Under the pieces are notes generated by a model that was not told the DNA's origin, ran no database searches, and saw only the letters and a program-made list of their open reading frames with translations. Shown here piece by piece: positions 17,061 through 25,674 of a stretch of DNA of 64,000 nt (position 1 is its first letter; the number at the start of each line of letters is the position of its first letter). A program made the translations under genes and the position numbers. This DNA comes from CAYQXJ01 sp964421565 (GTDB lineage Bacteria; Planctomycetota; Brocadiia; SM23-32), in the NCBI GenBank assembly GCA_964421565.1, contig CAYQXJ010000002.1:124001-188000 (forward strand), written 5' to 3'.

Positions 17061-18221
17061 ATGTCCGACAGTATCGTTGACGAGAGCATCAGGCAGATGA
17101 CCCATCGTGAACGGTTCCGGCGCGTGATGCACTACCAGCGCGTGGATCGGGTGACGCACTGGGAGTTCGGCTACCTGGCGGAGACCAAGGACCGCTGGCA
17201 TCGAGAGGGCTTGCCCGAGCACCTGAGAACGGATGCGGAGATCGAAGCGCACTTCGGCGTCGACCCCTCGCGGCGCGTGCCCTTCCATCAGGAGTTGATA
17301 CCTGGTTTCGAGGGCGAGGTCGAAGTCATCGAGGAGACAGAGGAGACGCGCACCGAGCGGTTGCCCAACGGCACGGTGCAGGAGGTGCAGAAGGGCGATC
17401 TGAAGACGATCCCCCACTACATCAGACTGCCGATCGCGGACCGCGACGATTGGCACCGGTTCAAGGAGCGCCTCGATCCAGATTCCCCGCGCCGCTTTGA
17501 CCACGATTACAGAGCCCTGGGCGAAGAACTGCTCCGCAGTGACGTGCCTGTCGGCACCGGTATAGGCAGCTACTTCGGCACACCGCGGAACTGGATCGGC
17601 TTCGAGAACATAAGCCTGATGGTTTACGATGACCGCGAGCTGGTGGAGGAAATCGTCGAGACACTCACCCGCGTCTACTACCGCCAGCTTCAGGAGCAGC
17701 TTCGGTACATCGAGGTGGACTTTGCGGCTGGCTGGGAGGACATCTGCTTCCGCAGTGGGCCGATGATCAGCCCGGCCATGTTCCGAAAGATCGTCGGCCC
17801 CAGGCTGAAGCGCGTCTGCGATTTGCTGCGCCTACATGGTTGCGACGTGATTTGGACGGACTGCGACGGTGACATCACCGAACTGGTGCCGGTATGGCTC
17901 GAGTGCGGTCTGAACTGCATGTTCCCTCTCGAGGTCCACCCCGGCAGCGACCCGGTGAAGCTGCGCAGGATGTTCGGTAAGCAACTGCTGCTGCGCGGAG
18001 GCATCGCCAAGTATCAGCTTGCGCATGGGAAACAGGAGATACTTGACGAACTCAAACGAGTCGAACCGGTGGTTGAAGAAGGCGGCTACATACCGCACGG
18101 CGACCACCGCATCCCCCAGGACGTCTCGCTTGAGAGCTACAAGTACTACATCCGCAACAAGCTGGCCCTTCTCGGCTGGCGCCCCGACGACATTGCCCAG
18201 GTGCCTGGACTACAGCACTGA
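17061..18221 (+). CDS. Uroporphyrinogen decarboxylase-family protein
   Basis: A 386-residue TIM-barrel protein of the UroD/MtaA/CmuA superfamily. It begins THRERFRRVMHYQRVDRVTHWEFGY, as is typical, and has FAAGWEDICFRSGPMISPAMF in the middle and GGYIPHGDHRIPQDVS at the C-terminus. It lacks clear haem-pathway context and is not hemE: members of this branch sit beside sulfatases and sugar genes and their substrate is unknown, with corrinoid-methyl transfer one possibility. ATG 17061 is chosen for GGAG six bases upstream. The sulfatase starts 30 bases later in the same frame. A distant paralogue is at 48356-49486. Confidence 0.82.
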   Translation: MSDSIVDESIRQMTHRERFRRVMHYQRVDRVTHWEFGYLAETKDRWHREGLPEHLRTDAEIEAHFGVDPSRRVPFHQELIPGFEGEVEVIEETEETRTERLPNGTVQEVQKGDLKTIPHYIRLPIADRDDWHRFKERLDPDSPRRFDHDYRALGEELLRSDVPVGTGIGSYFGTPRNWIGFENISLMVYDDRELVEEIVETLTRVYYRQLQEQLRYIEVDFAAGWEDICFRSGPMISPAMFRKIVGPRLKRVCDLLRLHGCDVIWTDCDGDITELVPVWLECGLNCMFPLEVHPGSDPVKLRRMFGKQLLLRGGIAKYQLAHGKQEILDELKRVEPVVEEGGYIPHGDHRIPQDVSLESYKYYIRNKLALLGWRPDDIAQVPGLQH

Positions 18222-18251
18222 TACTGCAAGCGCGGGCGAGAGGAGGGCACG

Positions 18252-19742
18252 ATCGCACCGAAGCACGATGGTCAGAACTTCGTCATCTTCAATCCGGACG
18301 AGTGGCGCGGCGATTACGCCGGGTGCTGCGGGCATCCCGTAGTGCAGACCCCGAACCTGGACCGACTGGCCGGCGAGGGCACGCGTTTCGAGCGCGCGTT
18401 CGTCCAGCATTCGGTCTGCTCTCCCTCGCGCTGTAGCTTCCTGACCGGGTGGTACCCGCACGTGCGGGGGCACCGCTCCCTATGGCACCTGCTGCGGCCG
18501 GAGGAGCCGAACTTGTTCCGCCACCTGGTCGATGCCGGCTACGAGGTGGCGTGGTTCGGCAAGAACGATGCGTTCGGGTGTGAGACCTTCCGCGACAGCG
18601 TCACCTACCACGACTCCTACCGGCGATGGCTCAGCGAGGGCGCCCGGAACGCGTTCGCACCGGGCGAACCGGGCTACTACAGCTTCCTCTACGAGGAGAT
18701 CCCCGGCACGCTCGACGACATGCCCGACGCCGCCTGCGTGGAGGCCGGCGTCCGCTTCCTGCGCTGCCCGCACGAGCAACCGTTCTGTCTCTTCCTGCCG
18801 CTCGTGTTGCCGCACTGTCCCTACGCGATGCCAGCGCCGTATCACGAGATGTACGACCCGGAGGACCTGCCGCAGCTGCGGCCCGCCGAGCTGCCCGGCA
18901 AGCCGTCCTACCACAGGCTCATGCGCGAAGCTCGGCGCCTGGATGAGACGCCAGAATGGGTCTTCCGCAAGCTCAATGCCGTTTACTGCGGTATGATCAC
19001 CGGTCTCGATGCGCTGCTGGGGCGCGTGCTCGACGTGCTGGACGAGGCCGGGCTGGCAGAGAATACGACCGTGCTGGTCTTTGCCGACCACGGCGACTGG
19101 GCGGGGGACTACGGACTGGTCGAGAAATGGTCGAACGCACTGGACGACTGCCTGATGCACGTGCCGTTCATCATCCGCACCCCGGGCGGGCAGGCGGGGC
19201 ACGTGGTCCAGGAACAGGTCGAGATCTTCGACCAGATGGCGACCATACTCGAACTGGCCGGCGTCGAGGCACGGCACGACCACTTCGCCCGTTCGCTGGT
19301 GCCGCAGCTCCACGGCGAGGCCGGCGACCCCGAAAGGGCCGTCTTCGGGGAAGGGGGTTTCGACCTGTTCGAGCCGCAGTGTTTCGAGGCCGACCCGACC
19401 GCCGGGGAGTGGTCCGGCAATCCAGAGGGCATCTACTATCCGAAGTGCCTGCTCAACCACACCTACCCGCTCAGCGTCTGCCGTTCCGTGATGATCCGCA
19501 CCCTCACGCATAAGCTCGCGCGTCGGCCGGCCTCGGGCGAGCACGAGCTCTACGACCTGCAAGCCGACCCGCAGGAGTTGCATAACGTGCATGACGAGCC
19601 GGGCTATGCCGACGTGCGGCGCGAGTTGGGGACCCGATTGCTGGACTGGTACATCCGCACAGCGGACGTGACGCCGCCGGAGAAGGATTCCCGGGGCATG
19701 CCCGAGCGATCCGTCTACTGGCGCTGTCCCTGGGGGAGATAG
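18252..19742 (+). CDS. Sulfatase (arylsulfatase/alkaline phosphatase superfamily), unusual start codon
   Basis: Hydrolyses sulfate or phosphonate esters, probably on polysaccharides. The N-terminus FVIFNPDEWRGDYAGCCGHP holds the first metal aspartate. SVCSPSRCSFLTG is the formylglycine motif (C-x-P-S-R), and VFADHGDWAGDYGLVEKWS gives the second metal site. These N-terminal motifs lie upstream of the first canonical start (GTG 18342), so translation must begin earlier. The only well-placed site is AGGAGG at 18241-18246, five bases before ATC 18252. ATC initiation, a sequencing error for ATG, or coupling from the upstream stop are possible. About 496 residues; no clear signal peptide. Confidence 0.85.
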   Translation: MAPKHDGQNFVIFNPDEWRGDYAGCCGHPVVQTPNLDRLAGEGTRFERAFVQHSVCSPSRCSFLTGWYPHVRGHRSLWHLLRPEEPNLFRHLVDAGYEVAWFGKNDAFGCETFRDSVTYHDSYRRWLSEGARNAFAPGEPGYYSFLYEEIPGTLDDMPDAACVEAGVRFLRCPHEQPFCLFLPLVLPHCPYAMPAPYHEMYDPEDLPQLRPAELPGKPSYHRLMREARRLDETPEWVFRKLNAVYCGMITGLDALLGRVLDVLDEAGLAENTTVLVFADHGDWAGDYGLVEKWSNALDDCLMHVPFIIRTPGGQAGHVVQEQVEIFDQMATILELAGVEARHDHFARSLVPQLHGEAGDPERAVFGEGGFDLFEPQCFEADPTAGEWSGNPEGIYYPKCLLNHTYPLSVCRSVMIRTLTHKLARRPASGEHELYDLQADPQELHNVHDEPGYADVRRELGTRLLDWYIRTADVTPPEKDSRGMPERSVYWRCPWGR

Positions 19743-20057
19743 GTATTCACCCTATCGACTCCTGGCGCGGCGACCTGTGGCGTATCGACGTCCAGCCCAA
19801 CGTCTGCGAGCGGAACGGACACGGCGTCTGCCTGATGAAAGGGGGCGGCAGCCCAATCTACGACGTCAGGACCCGCAACAACCTGTGCCGCGACAACTAC
19901 TGGTGAGGCATCTGCCTGCGTTGCCGGGTGGAGAGCGATGAGTGGGTGCGCGGGCGTGCGCGGAGCGTGGCGGAATGCCAGATCCCTGTGAATGGGGTTT
20001 TCGGGCTTGCTACGATGGCACATGTGTGGCCCGAATCTCTCTGCTGCGGCGCAACTA
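19743..20057 (+). other. Gap with an open frame fragment lacking a start
   Basis: Immediately after the sulfatase stop, the +1-shifted frame from about 19745 to TGA 19903-19905 reads sensibly (SWRGDLWRIDVQPNVCERNG ... NNLCRDNYW) but has no start codon of its own. It may be the eroded end of a lost gene or a chance frame. The rest up to the hydrolase start shows no promoter I would defend, only an extended -10-like TGCTACGAT near 20008. Confidence 0.3.
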
Positions 20058-20846
20058 ATGGCCCATAGCCGCCCCACGCCGTGCGTGTTCGCCCTCTCTC
20101 TGCAGTCAGGCAGCAACGGCAATTGCGTGTATGTCGAGGCGGCCGGTGTGCGCCTGCTCTTTGACGCGGGTATTGCCGCGCGACACGCTCGTGACCGCCT
20201 GGCGACCTTTGGCCGAGATATCCGGGATTGCCACGCCGTCGTCATCTCGCACGACCACGGCGACCATGTCCGCAGTGCGGGTGTCTATCAACGAATGTTC
20301 GGCCTGCCGCTTTACATGACCCCGGCCACCTATGACTGCCGCGCCTCGCGGCTCGGACGGCTGAGCGAGGTGCACACCTTCGGTGCGGGCGAGACACTCT
20401 GCTTCGGTGCCGTTCGCGTGGAGACGATACCCACCCCTCACGACGGCAGGGACAGCGTCGTCTTCGTAGTGGAACACGCAGCGCGCCGAGTGGGCCTACT
20501 CACAGACCTGGGCCATGTCTTCCCCGACCTGACGGTTGCCGTCACGTCGCTGGACGCGTTGTTCATCGAGAGCAACTACGACCAGCGGATGCTTGAAGTG
20601 GGCCCGTACCCGCACTTCCTGAAGGAGCGCATCCGCGGCGTCGGGGGCCATATCTCGAACACCGAGTCCGCCCGACTGCTCGCCGAACATGCAGGCCCCC
20701 GCCTGCAATGGGCCTGCCTGGCCCACCTGAGCCATAGCAACAACACTCCCGACCTGGCCTTGCGCGCGCATCGGCGCGCATGGGCAGAGGGGTTTCCCCT
20801 GTCGGTCGCCGGGAGGTTCGGGGCCTGCGGACCATTCCGCCTCTGA
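20058..20846 (+). CDS. Metallo-beta-lactamase-fold hydrolase, YycJ/VicX type
   Basis: A 262-residue MBL-fold protein. The opening FALSLQSGSNGNCVYVEAAG, the metal motif VISHDHGDHV (HxHxDH), then GLLTDLGHV, FIESNYD and LAHLSHSNNTP follow the YycJ/VicX subfamily, single-domain cytoplasmic hydrolases implicated in nucleic-acid metabolism and wall stress. ATG 20058 gives the usual N-terminus; an in-frame start at 19992 would add 22 atypical residues. No yyc two-component system is nearby. Confidence 0.85.
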   Translation: MAHSRPTPCVFALSLQSGSNGNCVYVEAAGVRLLFDAGIAARHARDRLATFGRDIRDCHAVVISHDHGDHVRSAGVYQRMFGLPLYMTPATYDCRASRLGRLSEVHTFGAGETLCFGAVRVETIPTPHDGRDSVVFVVEHAARRVGLLTDLGHVFPDLTVAVTSLDALFIESNYDQRMLEVGPYPHFLKERIRGVGGHISNTESARLLAEHAGPRLQWACLAHLSHSNNTPDLALRAHRRAWAEGFPLSVAGRFGACGPFRL

Positions 20847-20880
20847 GGAGCGTGACTCCTCGCGCGGCTCCCCTCTGAGG

Positions 20881-21921
20881 TTAGTTGCGGCGTCTCTTGT
20901 GCAGCGTGAGCATCTGGAGGAAGGACTCGAGGCGCGTCTTGATCTGTCCGGAGAGCGAACCGGGGCGGTCGGCTTCCAGTGTGAGGATCGGCAGGTTCAA
21001 GCTGTCGCGGACGATGCGGTCCTCAATGCGCCGGTGGCAGAAGCTCTGCACGTAGTGGATCAACCCGTCGAGCCTACGGCGCCCGCACTCGGCGCGGATG
21101 TCGCTCAGACGAGCCGCGAGTCCATAGGGGTACGTGTAGCGTGCGTATTGTTCGGCGAGCGACGAGCCGCCGTTCGGCATTGCGAACTGACGCTGCGTCT
21201 CGTTGAACACAATCAGCCCGCCGAACTCCTCGCAGAAGTCATATATCTCGGGCACGATGGGCGGAACTCCGCACAGACCGAGCCGTAATGCATGTGGGAG
21301 CGGCTCGCGTGCGGCGGCGGAGTCGAGGAAGGCTTCCGCCCCATTCAGATAGCGGTCAGGATCGGCGCAGAAATCGCTCGTGCTGACCAACCACACGTGG
21401 CTCTCGAGGCCGTGAACCCGGAGGCCCTCCCAACTGGCCCCGTCAATCTCGGCCGCCAGCGCCCGGTGGGGCGCCAACATGCTGCGCCACTTCTCTGCAA
21501 TCGCGATCCTGGCCCCGAGTGCGTCGGCAAACTCACGCACGGCGGCCTTCGCTGCCCCTTGGTCCTGTGAAGCCGGGTAGTTGAAAGGAATGGTCTCTAC
21601 GCCCTCGTGTCGCAGCACCTCCATCAGTGCCTCTGCGTTGCTGCAGTCGCCCCGGGCGACGCCGACCACGCGACGGATGCCGTAACGCATGACTGCGCCA
21701 TAGAGGCCCTTCGTCCAGCAACAGCAAGTGCGGGGAAAGCCGGCGCGCTCCGCCTCATCGGCCAGCGTCTGCGGGTCCTCAGAGGTGATGAACAGGTTGT
21801 TCAGGTCGATGGGGATGAGCCCTGCTGCGAATATGACCTCTGTCGGCACAGTGGTGGTGACGCCAACCGTTCGGTCGACGGGCAGGTCATCCGGAAGAGA
21901 CGGCAGTATATGCTCCGGCAT
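20881..21921 (-). CDS. 2-hydroxyacyl-CoA dehydratase D-component (HgdB/BcrB-like) protein
   Basis: A 346-residue member of the HGD-D family (COG1775-like). Features include GVTTTVPTEVIFAAGLIPIDLNN near the N-terminus, a CCCWTKGLYG cysteine patch that would ligate a [4Fe-4S] cluster, VGVARGDCSNAEAL and a C-terminal HYVQSFCHRRIED. Classical dehydratases need a second subunit (HgdA) and an ATP-driven activator (HgdC); neither is here. It is cotranscribed behind a cyclase-family gene, 75 bases apart. Its substrate is unknown. Confidence 0.8.
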   Translation of the reverse strand: MPEHILPSLPDDLPVDRTVGVTTTVPTEVIFAAGLIPIDLNNLFITSEDPQTLADEAERAGFPRTCCCWTKGLYGAVMRYGIRRVVGVARGDCSNAEALMEVLRHEGVETIPFNYPASQDQGAAKAAVREFADALGARIAIAEKWRSMLAPHRALAAEIDGASWEGLRVHGLESHVWLVSTSDFCADPDRYLNGAEAFLDSAAAREPLPHALRLGLCGVPPIVPEIYDFCEEFGGLIVFNETQRQFAMPNGGSSLAEQYARYTYPYGLAARLSDIRAECGRRRLDGLIHYVQSFCHRRIEDRIVRDSLNLPILTLEADRPGSLSGQIKTRLESFLQMLTLHKRRRN

Positions 21922-21996
21922 GTAAGATGCCTGAAGAAAGAGAGCTGCGACGCACAGGATACCGTACGGACCACGGGGCGGGAACTGTCCGCGAGG

Positions 21997-22623
21997 CTAC
22001 AGGTCGAGGAGAAACACACGGGCAGGGGCGCCGTCGCCTCCCTGGACAGGCAAGGCGCCGCAGAACAGAGTGTAACGGCCTGGAGGCACCGACGCCAAAT
22101 CGAGCCCCTCGATCACGACGATACCGGCCCTCATCAAGGCGTGGTGGGCGACCGGCTGCTTGCTGCCGACGGGGTCGAGCGTAAGGTAGTCCAAGCCAAC
22201 GAGTTTTAGGCCCGCTTCGGCCAGGAACGCGGCCGCATCCGGCGCCAGGTAGGCGAAGTCCTCGCAGAATGCATCCGCGCCGGTGAGTTGCGCTGAATTC
22301 GCCGTCCGGAACAAGACACGCTCGAGCCCGTCCCAGTGGTGCGTTTGGAGTTCCTCAAGGGTGACCGCCTTGGGATTAGCTATGGCCACCACCTCAGCGG
22401 GGCCGACCAGTACCTCGGGCGCAATCTGGCCAACGGTGCCTCCGTTCGGGGTCATGTGAGAAGGTGCGTCCACATGTGTCCCGCAATGGGCGCTCATGTG
22501 CAGATATGACATGTTGATGTTAGCGCCCTCGGCGGTGGACCGAACCACTTCACGACGGAAGGGCAGGTCGCCAGGATAGGTGGGCATCGGCTCCCGCAGC
22601 GGCAGACTGACGTCGTATATCAT
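21997..22623 (-). CDS. Cyclase family protein (kynurenine-formamidase-like)
   Basis: Metal-dependent hydrolase of the PF04199 type. The signature SAHCGTHVDAPSHM (HxGTHxDxPxH) is near residue 45, preceded by YDVSLPLREPMPTYPGD and followed by the late VIEGLDLASVPPGRYTLFC. Length of 208 residues fits. Family members hydrolyse N-formylkynurenine, isatin or unknown amides and lactones; no tryptophan-catabolism gene is near. ATG 22623 has an AGGGAG upstream. The HgdB-like gene follows. Confidence 0.85.
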   Translation of the reverse strand: MIYDVSLPLREPMPTYPGDLPFRREVVRSTAEGANINMSYLHMSAHCGTHVDAPSHMTPNGGTVGQIAPEVLVGPAEVVAIANPKAVTLEELQTHHWDGLERVLFRTANSAQLTGADAFCEDFAYLAPDAAAFLAEAGLKLVGLDYLTLDPVGSKQPVAHHALMRAGIVVIEGLDLASVPPGRYTLFCGALPVQGGDGAPARVFLLDL

Positions 22624-22704
22624 GGTATGAAGCTCCCTTGAGGGCTGCAGTCGGCCGGGCGCTGCCCGCCCGGAGAGCAGCGAGGCGGCCTGCGACGTTA
22701 CCTG

Positions 22705-22733
22705 TTCATAGCGCGACGGGCAACGCTTATCAA
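22705..22733 (-). promoter_or_regulatory. Sigma-70 promoter for the cyclase/HgdB-like operon
   Basis: Minus strand TTGATA (22728-22733), 17-base spacer, TATGAA (22705-22710), about 75 bases ahead of the cyclase ATG at 22623. Confidence 0.55.
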
Positions 22734-22813
22734 GGGTGTGCGGAAGGGCCAGCGAAGCCTCTGTTGCATGGCAGGGCAAGGCGTAGCTTCAGATGGTGTG
22801 TGGATTGATGAGG

Positions 22814-23536
22814 TCAGGCGGCACGCCAGCGTCTGCGGGCGGCAAGCCCCAGCAGACTGACGGCGAGCAGGGCGACAGTTGCAGGTTCGGGTATGGGGGA
22901 GTGGAGGGTGCCGTAGACGCCGATGTAGTCGTTGTTGCAGTCCTGATTGGCATAGGCGAACACGTCAAAATCTCCCGGACCCGCGATTCCCAACTTTGCC
23001 AGCGGAATGGCCGCCTCCCAGAAGTAGTTTGGCCACACTTCATTCCACATCACCTCGTCGACGCCGAGGTCGGCCCATGCGAAGGCCGCGAAGTCGGAGT
23101 TGGCGGGGTTCTCAGAGACGAAGAAGTCCCCTGCTGCAGTTCTCAGCATCAGCGTGGAGTCACCCTCGATCCATGGATGCGAGGCAATCACACCCACGTA
23201 GGCGTTCGAGGCGTCGTTATCCAAATAGATGGCCTCGTAATCGTAGTACTCTCCACCGTGGCTGCTACTGTCGCTCAGGTAGTAGTCCTCTACGGTGTAA
23301 TCGATGCTGCCATCGGGGTTTTCCGGTACCAGGGAGTTCTGCTCGAAGAGGGTGAACTGGTTCCAACCCCAGTGGCGCCAATCCCAACTCCATCGCCAGA
23401 AGCTGAACGTCTCTGGCTGCACCCCCCAGTCGGCGATGTTACCGTCAACAGTGTAGTCCGGGACGGCGCCGACAGGCGAGGCGAATAGCACGACACAAAT
23501 GGCAACAACACAGATGGCAATACCGCGCCGCCTCAC
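22814..23536 (-). CDS. PEP-CTERM surface protein
   Basis: A 240-residue exported protein: signal peptide at residues 1-24 (AICVVAICVVLFASPVGA), a Trp/Tyr/Asp-rich body with a DGNIADWG start reminiscent of carbohydrate-binding-like beta domains, and a C-terminal sorting tail PEPATVALLAVSLLGL followed by AARRRWR. The tail is the exosortase recognition signal: PEP, hydrophobic helix, Arg cluster. GTG 23536 has a strong AAGGAGGG. No exosortase is in the window. A second PEP-CTERM protein is at 52624. Confidence 0.88.
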   Translation of the reverse strand: MRRRGIAICVVAICVVLFASPVGAVPDYTVDGNIADWGVQPETFSFWRWSWDWRHWGWNQFTLFEQNSLVPENPDGSIDYTVEDYYLSDSSSHGGEYYDYEAIYLDNDASNAYVGVIASHPWIEGDSTLMLRTAAGDFFVSENPANSDFAAFAWADLGVDEVMWNEVWPNYFWEAAIPLAKLGIAGPGDFDVFAYANQDCNNDYIGVYGTLHSPIPEPATVALLAVSLLGLAARRRWRAA

Positions 23537-23576
23537 TAACCCCTCCCTCCTTGATTACAACGCTACTAAGAGCTCG

Positions 23577-23592
23577 AGCAAAAACCATGCCC
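23577..23592 (-). promoter_or_regulatory. Sigma-54-like (-24/-12) promoter for the PEP-CTERM gene
   Basis: Minus strand GGGCATGGTTTTTGCT matches TGGCAC-N5-TTGCA in spacing, with GG at -24 and GC at -12 exact. The predicted transcription start near 23566 lies 30 bases before GTG 23536 and leaves the ribosome site intact. PEP-CTERM genes are known to be RpoN/PrsR controlled in some exosortase systems. Confidence 0.5.
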
Positions 23593-23626
23593 GTGCCCCG
23601 GCGCCGCACGCCATAGTGTCAGTGTT

Positions 23627-23653
23627 CTAAGCTGCGCAGGAGCATATGCTTAG
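23627..23653. repeat. Inverted repeat upstream of the sigma-54-like promoter
   Basis: CTAAGC (23627-23632) and GCTTAG (23648-23653), six-base arms 15 apart, about 60-85 bases upstream of the predicted start of the PEP-CTERM gene. The position suits an activator site, but short arms can arise by chance. Confidence 0.3.
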
Positions 23654-23768
23654 GCAGTTTCCTCGGGTTCTTACTCCGATGCCTTGTGAAGGTGTGTTGA
23701 TGAAACGCAACACGGCAGGCGGTGGGTGTTCAATAAGCTCAGCACGCTGCCGGGGGGTGCTGGCGGTG

Positions 23769-25115
23769 TCAGCTTGACTCCAGGAGCTCTTCTACGTACT
23801 TCACATCGAAGTCCCCGCTCACGTAGGCGGCATGCTGGATGATATCCCGGTAGAAGGGGATGGTGGTGTGGATGCCCTCGACTGTGAACTCTGCGAGGGC
23901 GCGACGCAGGCAGGAGAGCGTCTCTTCACGCGTAGGTTTGTGCACCACGAGCTTGGCGATCATGGAGTCATAGAACGGCTTGACTTCGTAGCCGCCGTAT
24001 GCGTGCGTATCGAGCCGCACGCCCGGCCCGCCGGGGGGGATGAACTGATGAATGGTGCCCGGGGAGGTGCGGAAGTCATCGGCCGGGTTCTCGGCGTTGA
24101 TGCGGCACTCGATCGAGCAACCATTGAACTCGACCCGTTTCTGCTGCAGGGCCAGCCTCTCTCCGGCAGCCACTCGCAACTGCTCCTTGACCAGGTCGAC
24201 GCCGGTGACCGCTTCGGTGATCGGATGCTCGACCTGTAGGCGGGTGTTCATCTCCATGAAGTAGTAGTTGTCGTCCCCGTCAACCAGGAACTCCACCGTG
24301 CCGGCATTGGTGTAGCCGACGGTTCTGGCGAGTTTGACCGCAGCCCGCCAGACCTTCTCTCGGGTGTCGTCGCTGATGCCGGGGCTCGGGGTCTCCTCGA
24401 TCAGCTTCTGGAAGCGGCGCTGGATCGAGCAGTCGCGCTCGCCCAGGTGGATGACGTTCTCGTGGTGGTCGGCGAGGACCTGAACTTCTATGTGCCGGGC
24501 GTGTTCGATCGCCTTCTCCAGGTAGACAGCCGGGTTCTTGAAGGCGGCCTCCGCCTCGTTACGCGCCAGGGTCACCATGTTCTTCAGGCTTATGTCGTTG
24601 TGTGCTATCCGCATGCCCCTTCCGCCGCCGCCGGCGGCCGCCTTCACCATCACGGGGTAACCTATCCTGTGGGCGAGTTCCAGGGCATGCTCTTCATCCT
24701 CGATGACTCCTTCGCTGCCGGGGATGACGGGTATCTTGGCTTCCTGGGCCGTGCGTCGCGCTTCCGACTTGTCACCCATCTGTCGGATCACTTCCGAGCG
24801 GGGACCGATGAAGACAATGTTGGACTCCTCGCAGATCTCGGCGAAATGCTCCTGTTCTGCCAGGAACCCGTACCCCGGGTGGATAGCGTCGACGTTGGTG
24901 ATCTCGGCTGCGCTGACAATATGGGGTATGTTCAGGTAGCTGTCGGCGGCCGGCGCATTGCCGATGCAGACGGTTTCGTCGGCCAGTTCGAGGAACCTGG
25001 TTCCTGCATCGGCCTTGGAGTAGACCGCCACCGTCTCGATGCCGAGTTCCTTGCACGCTCGAAGGATGCGCAGCGCGATTTCACCCCGGTTGGCGATAAG
25101 CACTCGTGTGAACAT
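23769..25115 (-). CDS. accC: Acetyl-CoA carboxylase, biotin carboxylase subunit
   Basis: ATP-grasp enzyme that carboxylates biotin on AccB, the first half of malonyl-CoA synthesis. It starts MFTRVLIANRGEIALRI; the glycine loop AAAGGGGRGMRI binds ATP; HIEVQVLADHHENVIHLGER and MEMNTRLQVEHPITEAVTG are the central and metal/bicarbonate motifs. Length is 448, standard. The frame is open upstream to 25304 but ATG 25115 matches all relatives. It follows accB by about 50 bases. Confidence 0.96.
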   Translation of the reverse strand: MFTRVLIANRGEIALRILRACKELGIETVAVYSKADAGTRFLELADETVCIGNAPAADSYLNIPHIVSAAEITNVDAIHPGYGFLAEQEHFAEICEESNIVFIGPRSEVIRQMGDKSEARRTAQEAKIPVIPGSEGVIEDEEHALELAHRIGYPVMVKAAAGGGGRGMRIAHNDISLKNMVTLARNEAEAAFKNPAVYLEKAIEHARHIEVQVLADHHENVIHLGERDCSIQRRFQKLIEETPSPGISDDTREKVWRAAVKLARTVGYTNAGTVEFLVDGDDNYYFMEMNTRLQVEHPITEAVTGVDLVKEQLRVAAGERLALQQKRVEFNGCSIECRINAENPADDFRTSPGTIHQFIPPGGPGVRLDTHAYGGYEVKPFYDSMIAKLVVHKPTREETLSCLRRALAEFTVEGIHTTIPFYRDIIQHAAYVSGDFDVKYVEELLESS

Positions 25116-25165
25116 GGCTTCAGCGTCGCGTAAATGTTGGGGCGTCGACTCGGCTCCAGAGCCGC

Positions 25166-25654
25166 TCAGTCGGCAGCAGGCTCGGCCAGGAACAGTACCT
25201 GACCATACTCGATCGGCTCGGCATCCTCCACGAGCATCTCGGCGATCACGCCGTCGACTTCGGCCTTGATCTCGTTCATCACTTTCATGGCTTCGATGAT
25301 ACACACCACGGTCTCCGGTTCCACCCGATCCCCTACGCCCACGTATGGCTCGGCCCCGGAGCTGGGCGAACGATAAAACGTGCCGACCATGGGGGACGTG
25401 ATCTCCAGCAGGTCCCTCTGACGACCCATCGCTTCCTCGGATTCATCCGGTGCCTGCCCCGGCTGGAGCTGTGGTTGGTAGCCGGGCGCCTGCGGCATCT
25501 GCAGTTGGTAGCCGTAGGGCGGGGCGGCGAGCGTCTGTGGAGGTTGTTTCTTGGTGATCTTGATTCGCAGGTCGGGCTCCTCCACCTCGATCTCGGCCAG
25601 GTCGTGGTCAGCCATCACTTCGATGAGCTGCCGAACTCTCTCCACCACTTCCAT
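25166..25654 (-). CDS. accB: Acetyl-CoA carboxylase biotin carboxyl carrier protein
   Basis: A 162-residue BCCP. The N-terminal helix VVERVRQLIEVMADHDLAEI is followed by a Pro/Gln-rich linker (about 40-85), then the biotinyl domain with MVGTFYRSPSSGAEPYVGVG and the biotin lysine in EAMKVMNEI. ATG 25654 matches family N-termini and has GAGGG upstream. ATG 25678 overlaps the pepQ stop as ATGA and would add eight residues; translation may couple there. It is second in the pepQ-accB-accC operon. Confidence 0.94.
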   Translation of the reverse strand: MEVVERVRQLIEVMADHDLAEIEVEEPDLRIKITKKQPPQTLAAPPYGYQLQMPQAPGYQPQLQPGQAPDESEEAMGRQRDLLEITSPMVGTFYRSPSSGAEPYVGVGDRVEPETVVCIIEAMKVMNEIKAEVDGVIAEMLVEDAEPIEYGQVLFLAEPAAD

Positions 25655-25674
25655 GTGTGCACTTCCCTCAGTAG

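Noticed and set aside
18219..18221. TGA between UroD-family gene and sulfatase read as selenocysteine, making a fusion
   Set aside because: A strong Shine-Dalgarno follows the TGA, no SECIS-like hairpin is evident, and both proteins are complete families by themselves.
20847..20875. AGGAG/CTCCT hairpin between the two convergent genes as terminator
   Set aside because: Five-base stem and no T tract on either strand.
23554..23559. TGTAAT as a sigma-70 -10 for the PEP-CTERM gene
   Set aside because: It would place the transcript start inside the ribosome site; the sigma-54-like element fits better.
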